Shown: in pieces, positions 8,659 to 18,300 of the stretch
Layout: each line of letters begins with the position of its first letter
How positions within the stretch are numbered: the stretch's first letter is position 1
Assembly (NCBI GenBank): GCA_021848545.1
Contig: JAJZUL010000002.1
Coordinates: 62,001 to 126,000 of the forward strand
Origin: Pseudomonadota bacterium
GTDB taxonomy: Bacteria > Pseudomonadota > Alphaproteobacteria > Rhodospirillales > Magnetospirillaceae
Direction: 5' to 3'
Length of the DNA stretch: 64,000 nt
The notes under the pieces: generated by a model
Seen by the model: only the letters and a program-made list of their open reading frames with translations
Database searches by the model: none
Told to the model about the DNA's origin: nothing
Position numbers and translations under genes: made by a program

Positions 8659-9411
8659 ATGCGCAAGATCCTGATCGGTGTCGCCGTTCTGATCGTGGTC
8701 ATCGCCGGGGCCGTCTATTTCCTATGGTCCAATCTGGACAGCCTGGTGAAGACCGCCATCGAGGAGGTCGGCACCAAGGTGGCCGGCGTGACGGTGAAGG
8801 TGGACACGGTCCATATCTCGCTGACCAAGGGTACCGGGACCATTTCCGGCCTGACCGTGGCCAATCCCCCGGGCTTCAAGGCCCCCGCCGCCATTTCCCT
8901 GGGGTCCGTCAGCGTCGCCATCGATACCGGCAGCGTCACCGGCAACCCGGTGGTGATCAAGACCGTCACCGTCGCCGCGCCGGCCGTGACCTACGAGCTG
9001 GGCCAGAACGGCAGCAACATCGCCGTCATCCAGCACAACGTCCAATCCTTTGCCGCCAAAAAGGGCAATGGCGGCGGCAAGACCACGACCGCTGGCGGTT
9101 CTGCGAACGCCGGATCGGGCAAGAAACTGGTCATCGACCGTCTGGTGATGACCGGCGGCAAGGTCACCCTGGCCACGCCTGTTCCCGGCGCCAAGGCCAG
9201 CGTGGATTTGCCGCCCATCCGTCTCAGCAATATCGGCAGGGCCGGCGGCGGCGCCACGCCGGCGGTGGTGGCCGAGACGATTCTTCAGGCCTTGTCCACC
9301 AGCGCCGTCAACGCCAGCGCCAATCTGGGGGTCGGCAAGGTGCTCGACAATCTGAAGACCACATCGCCGTCCTCGGCGGTCAATGCGATCAAGGGCCTGC
9401 TTGGAAAATAG
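8659..9411 (+). CDS. AsmA-like membrane-anchored protein
   Basis: The 250-residue product has one N-terminal transmembrane helix (ILIGVAVLIVVIAGAVYFLW) followed by a secreted domain rich in beta strands (VKVDTVHISLTKGTGTISGLTVANPPGFKAP). This resembles the N-terminal strand repeats of AsmA/DUF748 proteins, which relate to bridge-like lipid transporters. A Gly/Lys/Thr-rich low-complexity linker occupies about residues 135-155. It is far shorter than true AsmA (about 600 residues), so function is unknown. The ATG at 8659 follows GGGGGAAGCC. The next gene starts 5 nt after the stop. Confidence 0.6.
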   Translation: MRKILIGVAVLIVVIAGAVYFLWSNLDSLVKTAIEEVGTKVAGVTVKVDTVHISLTKGTGTISGLTVANPPGFKAPAAISLGSVSVAIDTGSVTGNPVVIKTVTVAAPAVTYELGQNGSNIAVIQHNVQSFAAKKGNGGGKTTTAGGSANAGSGKKLVIDRLVMTGGKVTLATPVPGAKASVDLPPIRLSNIGRAGGGATPAVVAETILQALSTSAVNASANLGVGKVLDNLKTTSPSSAVNAIKGLLGK

Positions 9412-9415
9412 GCCC

Positions 9416-9868
9416 ATGCGCATTTTCGTCGATTCCGACGCCTGCCCGGTCAAGGACGAGGTGCTGCGGGTGGCCGCGCGCCACGGCCTTGCCGTCACCC
9501 TGATCGGCAACAGCTGGATGCGCGGTCTGGACGGGCCGCTGGTGGATCAGGAAGTGGTGGCCGAAGGGTTGGACGCGGCCGACGACCGCATCGTCGAACG
9601 GATCGAGGCCGGGGATATCGTGGTGACCGGCGATATCCCCCTGGCCGCCCGCTGCCTGGAAAAGGGGGCGACCGGAATCGACCATCGCGGCAAGATTTTC
9701 GATGCCGAATCCATCGGCATGGCGTCGGCCATGCGCGATTTGATGACCCATTTGCGCGACAGCGGCCAGATTCAGGGCGGTGGACCCAAATCCTATGGCA
9801 AACAGGATCGGTCGCGTTTTCTCGACGGGCTGGAACGATTGGTTCAGGCGATGAGGCGTCGCCGCTGA
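9416..9868 (+). CDS. YaiI/YqxD (DUF188, UPF0178) family protein
   Basis: The 150-residue protein matches the YaiI/YqxD family along its whole length. The conserved stretches are MRIFVDSDACPVKDEVLRVA, DIVVTGDIPLAARCLEKGA and the lysine/arginine-rich tail GGPKSYGKQDRSRF. The fold is PIN-like with acidic residues that could bind metal, but no activity is established. The 5-nt gap from the AsmA-like gene suggests one transcript. Confidence 0.9.
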   Translation: MRIFVDSDACPVKDEVLRVAARHGLAVTLIGNSWMRGLDGPLVDQEVVAEGLDAADDRIVERIEAGDIVVTGDIPLAARCLEKGATGIDHRGKIFDAESIGMASAMRDLMTHLRDSGQIQGGGPKSYGKQDRSRFLDGLERLVQAMRRRR

Positions 9869-10001
9869 TCCGACCGGGGGACAGGGCCTTTGGGTTAACC
9901 CGAATGCCCTGAGATATTATTCTTAATCGCCCATGGCCCGTCCGTCGAAACCTCCGTATGCTGTTCTCTTATAAATAGCAGCAGAAAAGGCGTCGCCATT
10001 C

Positions 10002-12095
10002 ATGACCGCGACGGATACCGCTTCGTCTGCCCCGTCCTCCTTCCCTCCGATATCGGCCGACCAGTGGTACGCGCGGGCGATGGAACGTCTGGTGGAGGTG
10101 ATCCAGGCGCTGTCCCTGGCCAGCGATCTGCCGGCGATCATGGATGTCGTCCGGCGCGCGGCGCGGGCGTTGACCGGTGCCGATGGCGCGACTTTCGTGT
10201 TGCGGGACGGCGACAAATGCTTCTACGCCGAGGAAGACGCGATCGCGCCGCTGTGGAAGGGGCAGCGTTTTCCTCTGACCCTGTGCATCAGCGGCTGGAC
10301 GATGCTTAACCGCCAGCCGGCGGTCATCGAAGACATCTACGCCGATCCCCGTATTCCCGCCGACGCCTACCGTCCGACCTTCGTCCGCAGCCTGGCGATG
10401 GTTCCGATCCGAACCCAAAAACCGGTGGGCGCGATCGGGACCTATTGGGCTACCCGCCGCAATCCCACCCCCGAGGAGGTCAAGGTGTTGTCGGCGCTGG
10501 CCGACACGACGGCGGTGGCCATGGAGCATGTCCGGCTCTATTCGGAACTGGAACGGCGGGCCCGCGACATGGCGGTCCTGACCGAGGCCGCGCCGCTGCC
10601 CATCGTCGCCCTCGACACCGATGGCGACGTGTTGTCCTGGAATTCGGCGGCGCAGCACGTCTTCGGGCGGGATGCGGCCACGGTGATGGGACATCCCATG
10701 CCCGGAATCGACGCCGAATCCGCAAAGGCGTTTTCGGACATGGCAACCGCCATCCGGACCGGCCATCCGGTCAAGGGACAGACCTTGAAGGGACGGCATG
10801 CCGGCGGCGCTCCGATCGACCTTCGCCTGTCGGGCGCACCGGTCCATAACGAAGACGGCACTCTGCGCGGGTTATTGTTCGTGGCGCAGGATGAAACCGA
10901 ACGGAACCGGTTCGAGCGTCAATTCCTGCACGCCCAGAAAATGGAGGCCGTCGGCCAGTTGACCGGCGGCATCGCCCACGATTTCAACAATCTTCTCGGG
11001 GTTCTGATCGGCAATCTCGATCTGGTCCGCGAACGGGTCGACGCCGATACCGACGCCATGGAGCTGATCGACACCGCGCTCGATGCCGCCTTGCGCGGCG
11101 CCGATCTCAACAAACGGCTTTTGGCGTTTTCACGGCGTCAGGCGCTTCAGCCCCAGGAGGTGGACATCAACGCGGCGCTAAGCGGCATGGTCAAGCTTTT
11201 GCGCCGCGTCCTGGGCGAGCGGACGGATATCCGCCTGTCCTGCGGGTCCGCCATCTGGCCGGTGACGGTCGACCCGGTGCAGTTCGAAACGGCGGTGATG
11301 AATCTCAGCGTCAACGCTCGTGACGCCATGCCCGAAGGCGGCATCCTCACGCTTGAGACCGCCAATGTCGCCATCGACGAGACCTATGCCGCGGCTCACG
11401 AGGAATTGTCCCCCGGCGATTACGTCATGGTCGCGGTTTCGGATACCGGCGAGGGTATCGCCCCCGAGACCCTCGCCCGCGTGTTCGACCCCTTTTTCAC
11501 CACCAAGCCGATGGGCAAGGGCACCGGACTCGGATTGTCCATGGTTTACGGCTTTCTGAAGCAGTCCGGGGGGCACGTGAACATTTATTCCGAGCTGGGT
11601 CGTGGAACCACCGTCCGTCTTTATCTTCCCCGCCTCGCCGGCGAGGGCGATATTTCGGCGCCTCCGCCGCCACCCCCGCCGCCGGTGGCCGTAACCGGCG
11701 GGGGACTGGTTCTGGTGGTCGAGGACAATCCGGACATGCGGCGGGTGGCCGTCCGCCAGATTCGCGAACTGGGCTATGAGGTCCGGGAGGCGGAAACCGG
11801 CGATCAGGCGATGGTTTTGATCGAGGACGGCCTCGTCCCCGACCTTTTGTTCGCCGACGTTCTGATGCCCGGCATCGATGGCATCGAGCTCGCCGACCGG
11901 GTGCGGGCGCGGATGCCCGACGTGGCGGTGTTGCTGAGTTCGGGATTCACCGAACGCGCCGCCCTGGACGGATGGAAACGCCACGGCCGGTCGGTGGAGT
12001 ATCCTCTTTTGGCCAAACCCTATCGAAAGGACGATCTCGCCCGCGCCCTGAGGCAGGTCACCGAGGCGGCAACGGGACAGGGCAATTCGCAATGA
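10002..12095 (+). CDS. Hybrid sensor histidine kinase (GAF-PAS-HisKA-HATPase-REC)
   Basis: The 697-residue cytoplasmic kinase has a GAF domain (about 40-180), a PAS domain (about 190-305), HisKA with phospho-acceptor H326 ([12 protein letters not shown]), HATPase with DTGEGI and [11 protein letters not shown], a poly-proline hinge (about 557-564) and a C-terminal receiver with phospho-acceptor D619 ([11 protein letters not shown]). There is no transmembrane segment, so the signal is probably intracellular. It is the first gene of a four-gene signalling operon and overlaps the next start by four bases (ATGA). The downstream REC-EAL and REC proteins are the likely phosphorelay partners. Confidence 0.93.
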   Translation: MTATDTASSAPSSFPPISADQWYARAMERLVEVIQALSLASDLPAIMDVVRRAARALTGADGATFVLRDGDKCFYAEEDAIAPLWKGQRFPLTLCISGWTMLNRQPAVIEDIYADPRIPADAYRPTFVRSLAMVPIRTQKPVGAIGTYWATRRNPTPEEVKVLSALADTTAVAMEHVRLYSELERRARDMAVLTEAAPLPIVALDTDGDVLSWNSAAQHVFGRDAATVMGHPMPGIDAESAKAFSDMATAIRTGHPVKGQTLKGRHAGGAPIDLRLSGAPVHNEDGTLRGLLFVAQDETERNRFERQFLHAQKMEAVGQLTGGIAHDFNNLLGVLIGNLDLVRERVDADTDAMELIDTALDAALRGADLNKRLLAFSRRQALQPQEVDINAALSGMVKLLRRVLGERTDIRLSCGSAIWPVTVDPVQFETAVMNLSVNARDAMPEGGILTLETANVAIDETYAAAHEELSPGDYVMVAVSDTGEGIAPETLARVFDPFFTTKPMGKGTGLGLSMVYGFLKQSGGHVNIYSELGRGTTVRLYLPRLAGEGDISAPPPPPPPPVAVTGGGLVLVVEDNPDMRRVAVRQIRELGYEVREAETGDQAMVLIEDGLVPDLLFADVLMPGIDGIELADRVRARMPDVAVLLSSGFTERAALDGWKRHGRSVEYPLLAKPYRKDDLARALRQVTEAATGQGNSQ

Positions 12096-13231
12096 AAAGT
12101 CTGATCATCGCCGATGACGAGCCGGCCTTCGCCCAGTTCGTCGTCAAGGTCGCCAACGGCATGGGGTACTGGGCCGCCGCGCCGGAATCCCTGTCCGATC
12201 TGTGGCGGCGGGTCGACGAGGAATGGCCCACGGTTCTGATGGTCGATCTGCAGATGCCGGAAATGGACGGGGTCGAACTGCTTCGCGAACTGGGGCAGCG
12301 GCGTTGTCCGTCCAAGGTGGTGGTGGTCAGCGGCCTCGATTCCCGGGTGCTGGCTTCGGCCAGCCAGTTGGGCAGCGAACTTGGTTTGGCCATGGAGGGC
12401 ATCATTCAAAAGCCGGTCCGCGCGGCCGAGTTGCGGACCCTGCTGGCGGGCCTGGGCGCCGACGGCGCCCATCCCACGGCCGAAGCGCTGTCGGGGGCCA
12501 TGGATGACGGCCGGTTGTTTCTTATGTACCAGCCGCAGATCGATATCCGGACCCGGCGTATGACCGGTGTCGAGGCGCTGGTGCGCTGGCGCGGGGAGGA
12601 CGGCCGGGTCATTCCCCCCGACGCCTTCATTCCCCTGGCCGAGGAATGCGGCCTGATCGGCCGCCTGACCGACATCGTGGTGGACAGCGCCTTCGCCCAG
12701 GCCGGAACCTGGTTGCGTCAGGGATTGGATCTGCGGGTATCGGTCAATCTGTCCGCCCGCAACATTCACGATCGCCAATTGCCCGATCGTCTGGCGGCGC
12801 GCTGTCGGGCCGAGAACCTTCCGCCCGACCGTATCACCCTGGAATTGACCGAAAGCGCGGCAAACCGCGATGGCGCCGCCCTGCTGGACATCCTCAGCCG
12901 CTTTCGCATCAAGGGTTTCAACCTGTCCACCGACGATTTCGGCATCGGCTATTCCTCGGTCGCTCAATTGTTGAAGCTCCCTTTTTCCGAACTCAAAGTG
13001 GACAAATCCTTCGCTTCCGGCATCGGCCAGTCCCATGAATCGACGGTCATCTCCAAGACCCTGATCGACATGGCCCGTAATCTGAACCTGTTGACCGTCG
13101 CCGAAGGCGTCGAAACCGAGGACGTCTTTCAGACCCTGGCCGGCTGGGGCTGCGATCTGGCGCAGGGATATCTGTTTTCCAGACCCGTCGAGGCCGAAGC
13201 GATCCAGGCCCAGGCGTCATCGTCGATATAG
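12092..13231 (+). CDS. Response regulator with EAL c-di-GMP phosphodiesterase domain
   Basis: The 379-residue protein has an N-terminal receiver (D52 in MVDLQMPEMDG, about 1-122) and a C-terminal EAL domain (about 135-375). The catalytic signature looks intact: EALVRW (E161), SVNLSARN, ELTES, DDFGIGYSSV, the KVDKSF lysine and AEGVE. It should hydrolyse c-di-GMP under control of phosphorylation. The start overlaps the kinase stop (ATGA), which indicates translational coupling; a longer upstream frame lies inside the kinase gene and was rejected. Confidence 0.93.
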   Translation: MKSLIIADDEPAFAQFVVKVANGMGYWAAAPESLSDLWRRVDEEWPTVLMVDLQMPEMDGVELLRELGQRRCPSKVVVVSGLDSRVLASASQLGSELGLAMEGIIQKPVRAAELRTLLAGLGADGAHPTAEALSGAMDDGRLFLMYQPQIDIRTRRMTGVEALVRWRGEDGRVIPPDAFIPLAEECGLIGRLTDIVVDSAFAQAGTWLRQGLDLRVSVNLSARNIHDRQLPDRLAARCRAENLPPDRITLELTESAANRDGAALLDILSRFRIKGFNLSTDDFGIGYSSVAQLLKLPFSELKVDKSFASGIGQSHESTVISKTLIDMARNLNLLTVAEGVETEDVFQTLAGWGCDLAQGYLFSRPVEAEAIQAQASSSI

Positions 13232-13240
13232 GGGGAAGCG

Positions 13241-13630
13241 ATGGCGGCGATTCTGGTCGCGGATGACGGGAAAGGCATGCGGGATCTGATCCGTATGGTC
13301 CTGGAGCGGGCGGGCCATCAGGTGGTCGAGGCGATCAACGGCAACGAAGCCCTGGCGGCGGTTCGTCGCGTGGCGCTGGATCTGGTGGTGACCGACATCA
13401 TCATGCCCGATTGCGACGGCATCGAGGCCATAACCCTGATCAAACGGGAAAAGCCCGCGATCAAGATTCTCGCCATTTCCGGCGGTGGCCAGGCTCATGC
13501 CATGGATCTGCTGACCCTGGCGCCGATGGCGGGCGCGGATGCGACGCTCGCCAAGCCGTTTCGCACCGCCGCCTTGTTGAACATCATCGACCAGCTGGTC
13601 GGAACGGCAGGGACGGCGGATGAAGAGTGA
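13241..13630 (+). CDS. Single-domain response regulator (CheY-like)
   Basis: The 129-residue protein is a stand-alone receiver: acidic pair ADDG near residue 8, phospho-acceptor D52 (VVTDIIMPDCDGIEA) and the conserved Lys in LAKPF. No output domain is present. It lies 9 nt after the REC-EAL gene and overlaps the next gene by 11 nt. It may shuttle phosphate within this operon's relay or contact the downstream protein directly. Confidence 0.92.
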   Translation: MAAILVADDGKGMRDLIRMVLERAGHQVVEAINGNEALAAVRRVALDLVVTDIIMPDCDGIEAITLIKREKPAIKILAISGGGQAHAMDLLTLAPMAGADATLAKPFRTAALLNIIDQLVGTAGTADEE

Positions 13631-15146
13631 GATACGGGAAAGCGGCACCTTCTGGGCGCGGGTCGGACTGCTGGCGCAGCGTCTGGCGGTGAAATCGCCC
13701 CCGGCACCCGGCGCGCCGCCCAAAGCCGGCGCCCGCGCCGCGCCGTCGCCGCCGCCCACCGATATCGCCGCCAGCTTCGTCCGTCGGTTGCGGCAAATCG
13801 TCGATTCCGGCGGCGCCTCGGCGGTCGGTGCCGTTCATGTCATCAGCCTCGCCGACATGCGGACCGTTCTGGAAAAACAGGGACGCTGGCAAATGCTGGC
13901 GCCCCGGGTCGAAGCCGTGTGCGCGGCGGTCATCGGCCAGCGGCTTGATGGCGCCGATGTCATGCAGCCTCTGCCCGGCCCCGCTTTTTTCATCGCCTTC
14001 GCGCGGGTAAGTCCCGACGCCGCCCGTGCCAAATGCGCTCTGATCGCCCAGGAGATCGAACGCCGTCTGTTGGGGGATGACCCGGCCTTGGACGGCGTCC
14101 ATGTGACCGCCGGGGTGCTGAGGCTCGACCAGGACGAGGTCACCATCGACGATATCGATCATGGCGCCGGCATGGGTGACCTTGCGGCCCGGGCCGACAC
14201 CACAATCGTCGGGGCGCCGGCCGTGGCCCTGCCGTCCGGCCCGTCCGGCGAACCGGAATCCCCCGGCAACGACGATCCCTTGTGGCGGTCGCTGGAACGG
14301 GAAAATTACGCGTTCGACAATCCCTGGGTGGTGCGGATCGGGCGGACCGACGGCGTCGCGGCCAAAGAAAAGGGCGATTGGTATTACGAGGGCGTGCCGT
14401 CCACCTGCCCGGTGGGATTGACCTATGTTTACGTTCCGATGTGGCATGTGCGCGACCGCGCGGTCGGAACCTATCTTTGTCTGCCGGCCATTCCCGTGTC
14501 CGACGAGGACATGCTGGTGGGTGACGCCATCTACGCCGCGGCGCCGCCCCTGCTGGTCTGCAAGGTCGATATCGATATCCTGCTCAAGGTCGAAGAAGAC
14601 GTCACCGCCCTCCTGCAAAAGGGTCAGCGGGCGATTCTGTCGGTGCCGGTTCATTTCGAGACCCTGGCCCGCCCGCGGGAACGGCGGGCTTATCTCGCCG
14701 CCTGCGCCGGCCTTTCCGACGAGGTTCAGCGCCATATCGCCATCGAATTGGTGGATCTTCCCGAAGGCGCTCCGGCCGGGCGAATCGCCGAATTGCTGGC
14801 CTATCTCTACCCCTTTACGGCGCGGGTCGGGGTGCGGACCTCGTTGTCACAATCGCGCTTCGACCTCTTCAGCGCCGCCCGGATTTTCGCCGTCGGCGTC
14901 GCCATCGGCCGCGAGCCGGGTTCGGAAACCGAGATCATTTCCCGGATGAACAGTTTCGTGCACATGGCCGAACGGGCGAAATTGCCGACCTACGCCTTTG
15001 AAATCGGCACCCGCAGTCTCGCGGTCGCCGCGCGGGGCGCCGGTTTCAACTACATATCGGGTTCGACCATCGGCGCCGCCATGGAATCGCCCGAGGCGGC
15101 CTATCGCTTCGAGACGCTGGATCTGTTCGCCGGCCTTTTGGCCTGA
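13620..15146 (+). CDS. Unrecognised signalling protein, possibly a degenerate GGDEF-EAL pair
   Basis: I do not recognise this 508-residue protein as a named family. After a proline-rich N-terminus (about 20-45), residues 60-190 resemble a GGDEF fold without the signature (ADVMQPLPGPAFFIAFARV, then AKCALIAQEIERRLLG). Residues 290-505 follow the order of an EAL barrel: SVPVHFETL in place of SVNLS, IAIELVDLP in place of the LEITE strand, and GAGFNYISGSTIGAAMESPE in place of the GxDxxQGY segment. The catalytic EAL and DDFG motifs are missing, so it would be a c-di-GMP receptor or scaffold, not an enzyme. It is the last gene of the signalling operon and overlaps the receiver gene by 11 nt. Confidence 0.5.
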   Translation: MKSEIRESGTFWARVGLLAQRLAVKSPPAPGAPPKAGARAAPSPPPTDIAASFVRRLRQIVDSGGASAVGAVHVISLADMRTVLEKQGRWQMLAPRVEAVCAAVIGQRLDGADVMQPLPGPAFFIAFARVSPDAARAKCALIAQEIERRLLGDDPALDGVHVTAGVLRLDQDEVTIDDIDHGAGMGDLAARADTTIVGAPAVALPSGPSGEPESPGNDDPLWRSLERENYAFDNPWVVRIGRTDGVAAKEKGDWYYEGVPSTCPVGLTYVYVPMWHVRDRAVGTYLCLPAIPVSDEDMLVGDAIYAAAPPLLVCKVDIDILLKVEEDVTALLQKGQRAILSVPVHFETLARPRERRAYLAACAGLSDEVQRHIAIELVDLPEGAPAGRIAELLAYLYPFTARVGVRTSLSQSRFDLFSAARIFAVGVAIGREPGSETEIISRMNSFVHMAERAKLPTYAFEIGTRSLAVAARGAGFNYISGSTIGAAMESPEAAYRFETLDLFAGLLA

Positions 15147-15177
15147 GGCCGGCGTCGGCGCCCACCCGGATTTGGTC

Positions 15178-15336
15178 TTAGAGCGACGCGCCTGAAATCT
15201 GAGCGTCCGGCTAAATCTTGGACGCGTCGCTCCGGCGAGCATTGAGCGAGCGGCCAAGCGCGCGGACGCGCGCGCCCGGCGAGGGAAAAACAAAACGGCT
15301 TGGAGTGTGATGCACATTAGGGCATCACACTCTAAG
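15178..15336. repeat. Multi-hairpin interspersed repeat (family B), copy 1
   Basis: The element has three parts: a hairpin GAGCGACGCG (15181-15190) with CGCGTCGCTC (15223-15232), a GC-rich palindromic block (GCGCGCGGACGCGCGCGC type, about 15257-15276), and a hairpin AGTGTGATGC (15304-15313) with GCATCACACT (15322-15331). It fills the gap between convergent genes, and its right end contains the TAG stop of gdhB. It probably works as a bidirectional terminator. Confidence 0.8.
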
Positions 15337-18300
15337 GTCCCAACGCCCGCAACCGATGACTGGCGACGGCCAACATGGCCAGATCGATCTGACCGGCGGC
15401 GCCGATTTCGGCCAGCATGGTGTCGGTCTGTTCCACCGCCACCTGTTTGGTCTCGATCCACGCGGCCAGGGCGTCGGCGGCGGTCCGGGTCGGAAAGGCG
15501 CCAGCCACGGTGTCGGTGATATCGCGCTGATGGCCGTACAGATCCTCGATCACCGCCGCCGCCGCCAGTTTTTCCCAATGACCACGCACCGACAGGGTTT
15601 CGGCCGCCGCCCGCAGGCGACCCAAACCGAACCGGGCGCCGACGGCGAAATACAGGGCGCCGGCGGTCTCGACCTCCAGACGATGGCGGGCGGCGACGCG
15701 GACGATGTCGGCGGCCGAGGCCAGCACGATCAGATTGCCCACGCGCCGGGCGACGGCATCGGGTACGCCGCGCTTGATGTAGCCGGCGGTGCGGGTGGCC
15801 AGGGCATCGTCCAGATGGGGCGGCAGCAGCCCGTCCAGGGCCGCCTCCAGGGTCTGGATGCCGCTCGCCAGATCGCCGATGGCGCCGCCGATATCCAGGG
15901 GCGCCGGCATGAAACGCAGAACCCAGGCGGTCGCCCGTTCCAACAGCCGGTTGGCCTCGATCAGCATGTCGGTGCGGGTGGCTGCGTCCACACCGACCCC
16001 CGCATTTTCGATGGAATCCCAGACTTCGGGCAGGCGATAGGCATCGCGGGCGACGATAAAGGCCCCGGCGATATCGGCGGGTTGGTGGCCCGTCTTTTCC
16101 ATCATTTCCGATACGAAGACGATGCCGACCCGGTTGATCATGTCGTTGGTCACCGCCGTCGCCGCCAGCTCGCGGCGCAACCGGTGGCGCGGCACGCTGG
16201 CCTCGAACCGCTCGCGGATGGCGGTGGGGAAATAACGGATGACGTCGCCGGCGAGATAGGGATCATCCGGCAGGTCCGACGGCAGAATGGCGTCATGCAG
16301 CCAGATCTTGGCATAGGCCAGCAGCACCGCCAGTTCGGGACGGACCAATCCCCGCCGGGCTGCCGCGCGCCGCGTCAGGGTTTCGTCGTCGGGCAGGAAT
16401 TCCAGCGTCCGGTCCAGCCGCCCCGACTTTTCCAACAGGCGCATGAAGCGGGCCCCGGCATCCAGAAGATCGGGAGCCTGCGCCTCCATGACCGACAGGG
16501 CCTGGGTCTGCAGGATGTTGTCGCGCAGCACCAGATGCCCGATCTCGTCGGTCATGGCGACCAGAAGCGCGTCGCGCTGTTTGGTGGGCAAGTCGCCCTC
16601 GGCGACCAGACCGTCCAGCAGGATCTTGATGTTGACCTCGTGATCCGAGGTATCGACGCCGGCGGAATTGTCGATGGCGTCGGTGTTCAGGCGACCCCCC
16701 GCCAGCGCGAATTCGATTCGGCCCAATTGGGTCAGGGCGAGATTGGCGCCCTCGCCCACCACCCGGGCCTTGAGATCGCGGCCGTCCACCCGCACCCGGT
16801 CGTTGGCGCGGTCGCCGGCGTCCAGGTGGCTTTCGGTATGGGCTTTGACATAGGTGCCGACGCCACCGAAAAACAGCAGATCGACCGGCGCCCGCAACAA
16901 GGCGCGGATCAGGGCGTCGGGCGTGACGGTCTCGCCGTCGAGCCCGAACCGCGCCCGCATTTCCGGCGAAACCGGGATGGTCTTGGCCGAACGGGCGAAA
17001 ACGCCGCCGCCCGGCGATATCAGGGCCGTGTCGTAATCGGGCCAGGACCGGACGGCCCGGAACAGCCGCTCGCGTTCGACGAAGCTGCGTTCGGGGTCGG
17101 GATTGGGGTCGATGAAGATGTGGGCGTGATTGAAGGCGCCGACCAGACGGGTCGCGCGCGACCGCAGCATGCCGTTGCCGAAGACGTCGCCAGACATGTC
17201 GCCGACGCCGACCGCCGTGAACGGTTCGGTCTGGCAATCGACGCCCAATTCCTGGAAATGGCGCCGTACCGCCTTCCACGCGCCGCGGGCGGTGATGCCC
17301 ATGGCCTTGTGATCATACCCATGGCTGCCCCCCGACGCGAAGGCGTCGCCCAGCCAGAAACCGTATTCTGCGGAAATGCCGTTGGCGATGTCCGAGAACG
17401 AAGCGGTCCCCTTGTCGGCCGCCACCACCAGATAGGGGTCGTCGCCGTCATGGCATACCGTATCGGTGGGCGGAACCACCCGGTCGCCAACCAGATTGTC
17501 GGTCAAATCCAGCAATCCCCGCATCATGACGCGGTAGCAGGCGATGGCTTCGGCCTGCATCGCCTCGCGGTCGCCGGCCGCGGGGGGCCGCTTGATCACG
17601 AAGCCGCCCTTGGCGCCCACCGGCACGATGACCGCGTTCTTCACCATCTGCGCCTTCATCAGACCCAGGATCTCGGTGCGGAAATCCTCGCGACGGTCGG
17701 ACCAGCGGATGCCGCCGCGCGCCACCCGGCCGCCGCGCAGATGGACGGCCTCGACTTGCGGGCTGCAGACCCAGATTTCCACCAGCGGCCGCGGCAAAGG
17801 CAGATCGTCGATCGCCCGCGAATCCAGCTTGAGGGACAAATAGGGCTTATGTCCGCCATCGGTTCCGGTCTGAAAGTAATTGGTTCTCAGGGTGGCCCGG
17901 ATCAGGGTCAGGAACCGGCGCAATATGCGGTCGTCATCGGCGCCGTCGACCGCCGCCAAGGCCGTTTCGGCCTTGGTCACGGCCTGGGAATCGTCGCCGG
18001 TGGCGGGATCGAACCGCGCCAGGAACACCGCCATCAGGGCGGCGGCCACCGCCGGATTTTTGGCCAGCGCGCGGGCGATGTAATCCTGGCTGTAGGCCGA
18101 CCCGATCTGGCGCATATATTTGGAATAGGCGCGCAGCACCGCCACCTGACGCCCGTCGAGGCCGGCATTCAGCACCAGCCGGTTGAGGCCGTCGCTTTCC
18201 GCCTCGCCCCGGGCGATCCGGATCAGGGCGGTTTCGAAAGCGGGTCCCCGGCTTTCCAGATCGATGGGCGCGCGCGTCGGGCTTTCGACTTCGAAATCAT

